Source of the DNA: an uncultured Deferribacteraceae bacterium
GTDB lineage: Bacteria > Chrysiogenota > Deferribacteres > CAMZNJ01
DNA: 64,000 nucleotides
Direction: 5' to 3'
NCBI GenBank assembly: GCA_947313855.1
Contig: CAMZNS010000026.1
Coordinates: 13,124-77,123, forward strand
Under the pieces are notes generated by a model. The model did no database searches. It saw only the letters and a list, made by a program, of their open reading frames with translations, and was not told the origin of the DNA. Numbering within the stretch: the first letter of the stretch is position 1; every line of letters starts with the position of its first letter. The position numbers and the translations under genes are program-made. Below are positions 1-6,479 of this stretch, piece after piece.

Positions 1-633
1 GACCATGAGGGCAAAGCTAATGAGCAGACCGATTAGTATGGGGTTGCTGAAGGGGTCGTTAATGCTTCGAACAGTGTAGAGGAGGTGTGGTTCGCCGTTG
101 TCTTCGAAGTATATTCGGTATGTGCCCGTGGTTTTTGCTGTAAAGCGGAGTCTGTCGGTGGTGACGGTGTTGTCGTTGGTGTTAGGGTTGTTGGGTGGTG
201 TGGGGCTGGAGATGCGGAACAGAATACCGTTTGAGCCTGCCCTGTTCCCATCGATATCGCCGTTGTTGACACTATTTGAGGTGCCAACAGGGGGGTAGAC
301 CACGTAATGACGGGTTGTTGGTGGGTTTGTGGTGTCAGAGTTGTTGTGTTGGAGCGAGACAAGAACGGTAACTTGGTTCTTTTTGCCAACAAAATAGGTG
401 GGCGTTGTTTCCACCTTGTAAATACTGCTGGTGCTACTTTCTAGGGGGATGTTCACGTTAGTTTTCGTGTACAGAAATAGGTTCCATGAGCCGACAACAG
501 CAACAGCCATCAGTGGCAGGAGGATGCTAGGGCGTAGAAACCATGGTGTGGGGATGAGGTCGTCGGCGTTGTTGCTAGTGTTGTTGCTAGTGTTGTGGTG
601 TCTGTTTCGACGTGCAAAAAGTTTGCTTCCCAT
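1..633 (-). CDS. Membrane protein of unknown function, cbb3 maturation cluster (3' end beyond window)
   Basis: The reading frame starts at ATG 633 behind a GAGGTG ribosome site and stays open to base 1, so the C-terminus is missing. The 211 visible residues contain an Asn-rich cytoplasmic N-terminus (about 1-28), a membrane segment (about 32-52), a roughly 150-residue Asn/Thr-rich domain that is probably beta-rich and periplasmic, and a second membrane segment starting near residue 198. It begins 14 nt after the ccoS stop and is therefore the seventh gene of the cbb3 cluster. The topology recalls FixH/CcoH-type proteins with an Ig-like periplasmic domain, but I see no diagnostic motif and do not assign a function. 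Confidence 0.7.
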   Translation of the reverse strand, partial: MGSKLFARRNRHHNTSNNTSNNADDLIPTPWFLRPSILLPLMAVAVVGSWNLFLYTKTNVNIPLESSTSSIYKVETTPTYFVGKKNQVTVLVSLQHNNSDTTNPPTTRHYVVYPPVGTSNSVNNGDIDGNRAGSNGILFRISSPTPPNNPNTNDNTVTTDRLRFTAKTTGTYRIYFEDNGEPHLLYTVRSINDPFSNPILIGLLISFALMV

Positions 634-646
634 GGGAACACCTCGC

Positions 647-907
647 TTATTTGGCGTTGTTGTCTTCAGGCGTGTGGTTCTGTTTGCTGTTGCGGTTCTG
701 TTTTTGATCAAGTCGGTCTTGTCTAATTTGCTGTAGTTGTTGTTGTGGTATTTCGGGTGTTTCATCGGGATCATCGTCGAGCATGCGGTATTTTGGTCCT
801 TCAACATCTTCGAACCAGCCGCCTCGAATGGCTTTGATGAAGAGGAGCAGTGCTATTGTGCCTAATACTAGGGATGCGGGCATGAGCATGAGTAGTGAAG
901 GGAGCAT
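647..907 (-). CDS. ccoS: CcoS/FixS, cbb3 oxidase maturation protein
   Basis: An 86-residue protein with one N-terminal membrane helix (about 6-26) followed by the family signature: an aromatic/acidic stretch (GGWFEDVEGPKYRML) and an Asp cluster DDD. This is the hallmark of CcoS, which is needed to insert haem and copper cofactors into the catalytic subunit of cbb3 oxidase. The Gln/Asn-rich tail after residue 50 is longer than usual. A TGAGGT ribosome site precedes ATG 907. It lies 17 nt downstream of the CcoI copper ATPase, the usual ccoI-ccoS arrangement, so the two are probably co-transcribed. Confidence 0.9.
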   Translation of the reverse strand: MLPSLLMLMPASLVLGTIALLLFIKAIRGGWFEDVEGPKYRMLDDDPDETPEIPQQQLQQIRQDRLDQKQNRNSKQNHTPEDNNAK

Positions 908-924
908 AGGTTACCTCAGGAGTG

Positions 925-3903
925 TTAGTTTGGGTTGTCGAGTTTTTGTTTTTTGAGTCGTAGTATTCGTAGTGAATTGCCGGCGACAAAAGAGGATGAG
1001 AGTGTCATGGCTATTACGGATACAATGGGGTGCAGTACCCCCATCATTGCTAGTGGTATTGCGAGTATGTTGTAGATGAACGCCCAAAATATGTTTTGTT
1101 TGATAATTCTATCAGTTTTTTTTGAAAGTTTTAAGTAGAATATGAGGTTTTCCCAGTGATTTCTGCCGAGGATAACTTGTGCTGCTACTTTTGAGATATC
1201 TGCCCCCCCTTGTGGTGCGAAAGAGATGTCTGCTTCGGCGATTGCGGGTGCGTCGTTGATACCGTCGCCAATCATAGCGATTGTGTTGTTGTTTCGATGT
1301 TGTTGTATGAGTTGAGCCTTCCCTTGCGGAGAGACGTCGCCATGTACGTCGTTGATGCCCACGGCTTTGGCGATGGCATTTGCTGTTGTTGAGTTATCGC
1401 CTGTTGCCATAATTGTGTTGATGCCTGTTTTGGAGCCGATGTTCATTGTGTTGAGCATGTGGATGGCATTTTTGGCATGTGGGTGTATCTGGTCGTTGAG
1501 CACGAATATGGCGACGATTGTGCCTTGTGGTACGGTGCCGTGATTGTTGTGTGTGTTGTTGGTTTGGAGCATGTAGAACACGGTGTTGCCTTGGAGTCGT
1601 TCTTCGGCGATTTCGTTTTGTAGATTGATCCAGTGGCGTTGAGTTAGGTTGTTTGGGACATTGTTTTGTGGGTTGGTGAAGTTTTCGTTACCGATGCGAA
1701 ATAGTGTGCCGTTGTATTCCCCTTCGACCCCTGTGCCGGTGTGTATTTTGCAGTTGGTTACGGGAACAATGGAGAAGTTGTGGTTGTTGCCCCCATTGCT
1801 ATCGTCATCGCCATTGCCACTATGTTCAAACGCTTTTGCGAAGGGGTGTTTGCTCCTTGCTTGGATGGAGGCACAGATGCTGATTACCCGTTCGGTTTCG
1901 TTGTTGAAGGTTTCGTTGTTGTGGTTGTTGGTTTGGGTTGTGAGAGTGATTACGCGTTTTAGGACAGGGTATCCCCTTGTGATGGTTCCTGTTTTGTCGA
2001 TGAGGATCGTGTTAATTTTGTGTGCGAGGGGTAGTTTGTCCATCTCTTTGATGATTATCCCTTGGCTGATTCCGCGACTAGAAGCACACGACATGGCGAT
2101 GGGTATTGCGATTCCCATGGCACAGGGGCATGCGATGAGTAGTGTTGCCATGAATGCTTCTACGCCAAACATGTAGCCATGGTTGAGTAGTATTCCGTGT
2201 AGGGGTATGTTTGCGAAAGCGAGGATTAGTGTTGTTGGCACGAAATATTGCAGTGCTTTGTCTAGGGTGGTTTGCAGTTGTGTACGATTCTCTTGTGCGG
2301 CTTCGACAACGGCGATGATGTTTGCTAGGGCGGTGTTTGCGAATAGTTCTGTTGCTTCGACGATGATGTTTCCGAATCCGTTGATGCTCCCCACACGCAC
2401 TTCACTCCCTTCGTATTTTGCGATGAGGTGTGGTTCACCAGTGAGGAAGCTTTCGTTGACTTCGGTTTCGCCCCAAACAATCACACCGTCCACGGGTATT
2501 TTTTCACCGCTACGCACAAAGATGTTGTTTCCGATGGCGATGTTGTCAAGGGGTACAACGCGGTGTGGGTGTTCGGTGTTGTGTTCGGTGTTGTGTTCGG
2601 TGTTATTGCTATTGGCACGGTAATCGTAGTTGCTACTCATGAGTCGAGCATGTTGAGGCATTAGTTCGCTGACCTGTTCCAGCTGTTCCAGAGCCTTGTT
2701 TTTGGAGTACAGCTCCACAATTCGTCCTAGTAGCACAAAGGTAACAATCATGGCAGTTGTTTCGAGGTACTGTTCTTTGTTGTTGATGAGGGCGTAAATG
2801 CTGTGGATGTAGGCACTTCCGGCACCGAACGCAATGAGGACGTCCATGTTGAACTGCAATCGACGCAATCCACGCCAACCGCGGGAGAAAAATGGTGCTG
2901 CACTGTAAAATATAATGGGGGTGGTGAGCAGAATACCCATGGTTTTCATAATAAGTTTGGTGGTGGCATCCATGCTCCCTGTGAAGGAGTCGGAGTAGAG
3001 GGCGATGGTGACAATCATCACCTGCATACTAAGGAACGCACTAATACCGAAGCGGATGAGGAGTTGCTTCATTTCAGACTGTCGACTTGTGCGTGCTTGG
3101 GAGTTGTCAAACGGTCGTGGGAGGTAGCCGAGGCTCAGGAAGGCGTTGAGTGCTTGTTGCAGAACAGCATTCTTGCTACGGGGATGGTTAGCGTCTGTGT
3201 TAGCGTTAGCGTTTACGTCTGTGTTAGCGTTTACGTTTACGTTTACGTTTACGCTGTCGTCGTGCCACTTGAGGCGACACTTGTGGTTGGAGTAATTAAT
3301 ATGCACACTGTCAACACCATGGGTGCGACCAACATAATGCTCCAAAAGCCACACACACGACGGACAACGAACACCCTCAATGTACAGGGTAATCTCGTGG
3401 GAGTTATCTTTGCTGACAACAATCTCTTCGAAAGCCTCAATATCCACCTGACTCGGTAGGGTGAGCAAGCCGTGGTCATGGTCACCTTTGCCAAAGTCCC
3501 TGTCTTGGTAGTACTTCATCAGGTTGGTGTTGTTGATGATGTTGTAGATGTTGAGGCATCCGGAGCAACAGAATATTGCTGATTCAATTTCGCAGGCGTC
3601 GTTTACGTTGCCCACGTCCCCCGCGTTGCCCACGTCCCCCGCGTTGCCCACGTTGCCCACGTCCCCCGCGTTGCCCACGTTGCCCACGTCCCCCGCGTTG
3701 CCCACGTTGCCCACGTCCCCCGCGTTGCCCACGTCCCCCACGTTGCCCACGTCCCCCACGTTGCCCACGTCCCCCACGTTGTGGCGTGATGGTGCACCCG
3801 TTGCAGCGGTCTCAGGGTAGACGGCACGTTTGGGATTAACATACCCTTGGCAGTGTGTACAGCGTCGATGGGTGTTCCCCTTGGAGGTACTTCTCTTCCT
3901 CAA
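925..3903 (-). CDS. ccoI: CcoI/FixI copper-transporting P-type ATPase with repeat insertions
   Basis: A P1B-type ATPase of 992 residues that would export copper for the CuB centre of cbb3 oxidase. In order: a metal-binding N-terminal domain with CTHC (15-18) and CCSGC (about 111), a heavy-metal-associated domain with CPSC (about 180), eight expected membrane helices, TGEP (about 488), the CPC metal site in the membrane (about 592), phosphorylation motif DKTGT (about 634), the HP motif (about 685) and GDGIND (about 880). All catalytic motifs are intact. The start is TTG, overlapping the upstream TGA as TTGA, so translation is probably coupled. It is longer than usual for FixI because low-complexity repeats are inserted between the two Cys motifs of the N-domain, after the HMA domain, and before the actuator domain (TEHN repeats). 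Confidence 0.95.
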   Translation of the reverse strand: MRKRSTSKGNTHRRCTHCQGYVNPKRAVYPETAATGAPSRHNVGDVGNVGDVGNVGDVGNAGDVGNVGNAGDVGNVGNAGDVGNVGNAGDVGNAGDVGNVNDACEIESAIFCCSGCLNIYNIINNTNLMKYYQDRDFGKGDHDHGLLTLPSQVDIEAFEEIVVSKDNSHEITLYIEGVRCPSCVWLLEHYVGRTHGVDSVHINYSNHKCRLKWHDDSVNVNVNVNANTDVNANANTDANHPRSKNAVLQQALNAFLSLGYLPRPFDNSQARTSRQSEMKQLLIRFGISAFLSMQVMIVTIALYSDSFTGSMDATTKLIMKTMGILLTTPIIFYSAAPFFSRGWRGLRRLQFNMDVLIAFGAGSAYIHSIYALINNKEQYLETTAMIVTFVLLGRIVELYSKNKALEQLEQVSELMPQHARLMSSNYDYRANSNNTEHNTEHNTEHPHRVVPLDNIAIGNNIFVRSGEKIPVDGVIVWGETEVNESFLTGEPHLIAKYEGSEVRVGSINGFGNIIVEATELFANTALANIIAVVEAAQENRTQLQTTLDKALQYFVPTTLILAFANIPLHGILLNHGYMFGVEAFMATLLIACPCAMGIAIPIAMSCASSRGISQGIIIKEMDKLPLAHKINTILIDKTGTITRGYPVLKRVITLTTQTNNHNNETFNNETERVISICASIQARSKHPFAKAFEHSGNGDDDSNGGNNHNFSIVPVTNCKIHTGTGVEGEYNGTLFRIGNENFTNPQNNVPNNLTQRHWINLQNEIAEERLQGNTVFYMLQTNNTHNNHGTVPQGTIVAIFVLNDQIHPHAKNAIHMLNTMNIGSKTGINTIMATGDNSTTANAIAKAVGINDVHGDVSPQGKAQLIQQHRNNNTIAMIGDGINDAPAIAEADISFAPQGGADISKVAAQVILGRNHWENLIFYLKLSKKTDRIIKQNIFWAFIYNILAIPLAMMGVLHPIVSVIAMTLSSSFVAGNSLRILRLKKQKLDNPN
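3190..3256 (-). repeat. In-frame tandem repeat in ccoI encoding Asn-Val/Asn-Ala units
   Basis: Six-bp units (GTTAGC, GTTTAC) repeated about ten times. They encode alternating Asn-Val and Asn-Ala in the linker between the CPSC-containing HMA domain and the first membrane helix of CcoI. Confidence 0.85.
3607..3780 (-). repeat. In-frame tandem repeat in ccoI encoding GDVGN/GNA units
   Basis: About 174 bp built from 9- and 18-bp units (GTTGCCCAC with CCCCCGCGT variants) that read as repeated Gly-Asp-Val-Gly-Asn/Ala in CcoI, residues about 41-99. All unit lengths are multiples of three. The array separates the CTHC and CCSGC motifs of the N-terminal metal-binding domain, which normally lie close together. 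Confidence 0.9.
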
Positions 3904-4631
3904 AAAAGCACTCCCCGCAGAAAATACACACCTGTGGCAAGTAGCAGTAGTGGTGCGATAAAATGTAGTCGGCTAAAGAGGGTGGTGTTGAGTAGTCCCC
4001 CTGCTGAGCCTGCCAGCACTAGGCTAGCAGTTGTTCCTAAGGCGAATGCACCTGCAAACCCTGCTCCCATTAAATATGCGGTGCCGATATTTGTGGCGTA
4101 CAATCCGGCGTAAGTTGCTGCTGTGAGGTATGCTGTGTAGCTCATTCCGCACGGTATGAGTCCGTAGAGCAAGCCCACACTTACCATAACAGTACGGGGG
4201 TGTACCCCTTGCAGCTTGGACATTGCGTTCCCGAGTGCACGCTCAAGTGCGTTGATGCGAAAAAGTTGTGGCAGGAGGAGTTGCAGTAGAGCCATGGTGA
4301 TGAGTAGGGTGGCGAGGAGTGGTTTGGTGTATTCGCGTAAGGGTACCGACTGAAGTATGCTGAACGACAAAAAAGACAGGGTGGCAAGTAGTGCACCCAT
4401 GAGGGCGTAAGAGAGGATGCGAAAGAGGTGTAGGGTGAGCATGTTCCCCATACCGCTGCGGGTGGCGAAACTGCCACCAAGGCGACCGAGGTAGGCACTG
4501 AGTGTACCGCACATGAGTATGCAGTGGGAGAAGCTAGACACAACGCCAAGGGTCAGGGCGATGGTTAGTACCAGCCAAGGTTGGTCGATGTATCCGGCAA
4601 TGTTGTCCATAGGTGGTGGTGTATGTTTCAT
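3900..4631 (-). CDS. SafE/UreH-like membrane protein of the cbb3 cluster
   Basis: A polytopic membrane protein of about 243 residues with six or so helices. The first helix carries the family signature (SFSHCILMCG), matching the G-S-x-H-C-x-G-M-C-G motif of the sulfite exporter TauE/SafE family (UreH-like domain). Members encoded next to ccoI are thought to help copper delivery to cbb3 oxidase. ATG 4631 was chosen because a GGGGA stretch lies 8 nt upstream; the frame continues upstream to 4724 but would overlap the small upstream gene, and ATG 4610 is another option. The stop overlaps the TTG start of ccoI. Confidence 0.8.
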   Translation of the reverse strand: MKHTPPPMDNIAGYIDQPWLVLTIALTLGVVSSFSHCILMCGTLSAYLGRLGGSFATRSGMGNMLTLHLFRILSYALMGALLATLSFLSFSILQSVPLREYTKPLLATLLITMALLQLLLPQLFRINALERALGNAMSKLQGVHPRTVMVSVGLLYGLIPCGMSYTAYLTAATYAGLYATNIGTAYLMGAGFAGAFALGTTASLVLAGSAGGLLNTTLFSRLHFIAPLLLLATGVYFLRGVLF

Positions 4632-4692
4632 GTTAGGCGTCCCCAGTTTAGTGTTTTTGCGTGTACTTTTTGCTGATAGGTGTATCTTTGGG

Positions 4693-4854
4693 TTAGGCGA
4701 CAGAGACCTCTGAAACATAAACACTCAGGACGATGCCACCCATGGTAATGGCAAATATGATCAGGAAGACGGTGGTGAATAGGGCGATAACTGCCCAAGG
4801 TTTGCGTTCGAGGTAGTTAAATTTAAGGGAGGAAAATATTTTTAGTTTGTTCAT
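4693..4854 (-). CDS. 53-residue single-helix membrane peptide at the ccoH position
   Basis: A short gene reading MNKLKIF... with one hydrophobic helix (about 21-45) after a basic/aromatic ERKPWA stretch. It starts 32 nt inside the 3' end of ccoG and ends before the SafE-type gene. In canonical clusters ccoH (one N-terminal helix plus a periplasmic domain) occupies exactly this place between ccoG and ccoI, and the Pro-Trp motif ahead of the helix resembles the start of CcoH proteins. It could be a minimal CcoH lacking the periplasmic domain; this is inference from place and topology only. Confidence 0.6.
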   Translation of the reverse strand: MNKLKIFSSLKFNYLERKPWAVIALFTTVFLIIFAITMGGIVLSVYVSEVSVA

Positions 4855-6028
4855 GGGTGTACTCCTTGGTTTTGATGGCGTAGGTGGTGAAAGTTATTTC
4901 GGAGTAGTGTCGGTAGATGGATGGTGGTATGCGGAGCTCGAATGGGAACACGGAGACACCGCCGGATGGCACAATGTAGACAGGGGACTGAATATTGATG
5001 TCGTCTAGGGGTGTGCGTACGATAAGGTAGAAGGATTCGTCAGACTCTCGCTTATTTTCTATGGAGATGCGGTAATTGTTGACAAGGATGTCGCCATCGT
5101 AGTAGGAGAAGTTGGCATTTCGAATGGAGGGTAGGTAGTCGACTTTGAAAGGTGTCCAGGTGAGTGATAGGGTGATGATAACGCCTGTGAGCACTGTTAT
5201 GACGACGAGTAGGGCGATTGAGGGTAGCTGTGTGAAGGATTTGCGACTAATGCTGAAGTGGAACAGGGTGGGTTTTTTGAGGCGTTGCAAAATATTTTCG
5301 CAGGCGACGATGCAGTTGCCACAGTTGATGCAGTCGGGTGAGTCCCCCTCTTTGAGGTCGATATCCATGGGGCAGGCGTAGACGCACTTACTGCACCGAA
5401 TGCAGTCCACATCGCGATTAAATTGGTAGGTGGCGGTCATGGTGTGTGGTGATTGCATGATGAGCATGAATTTTGCGTAGGGGCATGCAACTTTGCAAAA
5501 TCGTCTGTCAGCGAGTGCGATGGCGGAGATGATGGCGTAGGCGACGATGATCCCTTTGATGTTGTTTGCTTGCAGGTCGAGGTTGATGATATTTTGCAAG
5601 ATATCGCTTGGTGGTGAGAAGTATGAGACAAGTCCGAAGGCACCTATGGCGGTTCCGATTAGCATTACGAGGGTGCCGGCAACGGGGTTATTTTTGGTGT
5701 ATTTTTTGACCCATTTTCGGAGATTGAGGGTGATGGTTTGTGGGCATGAGAAGGCACAGAACACTCTCCCGAGGGTAACGGACACCCATAGGAATATTAA
5801 GATGATGATGATTAGTCCGAGGGCGATAAATATTCCGTCGGTGAACCAGATGGATATTCCGAGGAAGTGTAGTTTGAGGTTGGGGAAGTCGAGGAACAGT
5901 ATGGGGTAGTTGTTTATCTTGATATAGGGTGCTATGAAGAAGATTAAGACGGTGAGGGATGTAATAATATTGCGAAAGTGGATGAATCTCATTTTAAAAT
6001 ACCTATTTCGATGTTTTGGAGCTACCAT
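4823..6028 (-). CDS. ccoG: CcoG/FixG, cbb3 oxidase accessory ferredoxin-like Cu(II) reductase
   Basis: A 401-residue polyferredoxin-type membrane protein. It has five membrane helices, the FCAFSCPQT motif in the membrane domain, a pair of 4Fe-4S motifs (CxxCxxCxxxCP near residue 207 and CxxCxxCxxxC near residue 235) and a C-terminal Ig-like FixG domain. CcoG is known to reduce Cu(II) to Cu(I) before insertion into cbb3 oxidase, which fits the adjacent copper ATPase. The start at ATG 6028 overlaps the ccoQ-like gene by 26 nt; ATG 5992 is an alternative. Confidence 0.95.
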   Translation of the reverse strand: MVAPKHRNRYFKMRFIHFRNIITSLTVLIFFIAPYIKINNYPILFLDFPNLKLHFLGISIWFTDGIFIALGLIIIILIFLWVSVTLGRVFCAFSCPQTITLNLRKWVKKYTKNNPVAGTLVMLIGTAIGAFGLVSYFSPPSDILQNIINLDLQANNIKGIIVAYAIISAIALADRRFCKVACPYAKFMLIMQSPHTMTATYQFNRDVDCIRCSKCVYACPMDIDLKEGDSPDCINCGNCIVACENILQRLKKPTLFHFSISRKSFTQLPSIALLVVITVLTGVIITLSLTWTPFKVDYLPSIRNANFSYYDGDILVNNYRISIENKRESDESFYLIVRTPLDDINIQSPVYIVPSGGVSVFPFELRIPPSIYRHYSEITFTTYAIKTKEYTHEQTKNIFLP

Positions 6029-6212
6029 TTTGCTCTTTAAGGGAATCGATCATATCGTCGTCTTCGTCAAAAATTGTGTATTTGGCTTGTTCCACGTGTT
6101 CTTTATTTTTTGGTCTGAAGTAGTGAAACATTAGCAAAACCATGACAACGCCAAGGGTTACAACAAGGGTGATGTAGAGCAGTCCGTCAAATCCTAGGGT
6201 AGTGTTATCCAT
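6003..6212 (-). CDS. ccoQ: CcoQ/FixQ-like small cbb3 oxidase subunit
   Basis: A 69-residue protein with one membrane helix (about 11-30) followed by a short charged segment ending in an acidic FDEDDD motif, the layout of CcoQ/FixQ. An AAGGAG ribosome site lies 8 nt before ATG 6212, so the longer frame to 6314 is rejected. It is the first gene of the minus-strand cbb3 cluster and has its own promoter. The catalytic subunits CcoN, CcoO and CcoP are not in the window; they would have to lie beyond base 1 or elsewhere. Confidence 0.65.
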   Translation of the reverse strand: MDNTTLGFDGLLYITLVVTLGVVMVLLMFHYFRPKNKEHVEQAKYTIFDEDDDMIDSLKEQNGSSKTSK

Positions 6213-6292
6213 TTTATAGCTCCTTTGTGTGCGGTTTGTGCACTTTAGCATAGCCACCGATTGCTGACGTTTACTAAAACAATTGTTTACTA

Positions 6293-6321
6293 ATAATACC
6301 TTGAATGGTGTCAATAGTCAA
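6293..6321 (-). promoter_or_regulatory. Sigma70-like promoter of the ccoQ-ccoG-ccoI-ccoS cluster with FNR-type core
   Basis: On the minus strand TTGACT, a 17-bp spacer and TATTAT. Inside the spacer, at 6301-6314, lies the palindrome TTGA-N6-TCAA, the core of CRP/FNR-family sites. FNR-type control of cbb3 clusters is well known; here the operator would overlap the polymerase site. Confidence 0.55.
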
Positions 6322-6394
6322 CTACAAAGATACTGCCACAACCTAGACTGCTGCTTCGGTTGCTGTTTAAGTTGTGGCGGGGTGTGTTAAAAAG

Positions 6395-6424
6395 TTGCCA
6401 AAAAGTGTTTATTTGGTGTAAAAT
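6395..6424 (+). promoter_or_regulatory. Probable metG promoter
   Basis: TTGCCA, an 18-bp spacer and TAAAAT, about 55 bp ahead of the metG start, in the divergent ccoQ/metG interval. Otherwise this 267-bp interval shows no gene. Confidence 0.5.
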
Positions 6425-6479
6425 ATACGGGATTGATAAAATATGAGATATTAATAAATATTACGGGATGGGGGCAGAG

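Noticed and set aside
2803-3459. 218-codon plus-strand gene inside ccoI
   Set aside because: It lies antisense to the conserved HMA and membrane region of ccoI and has no family resemblance.
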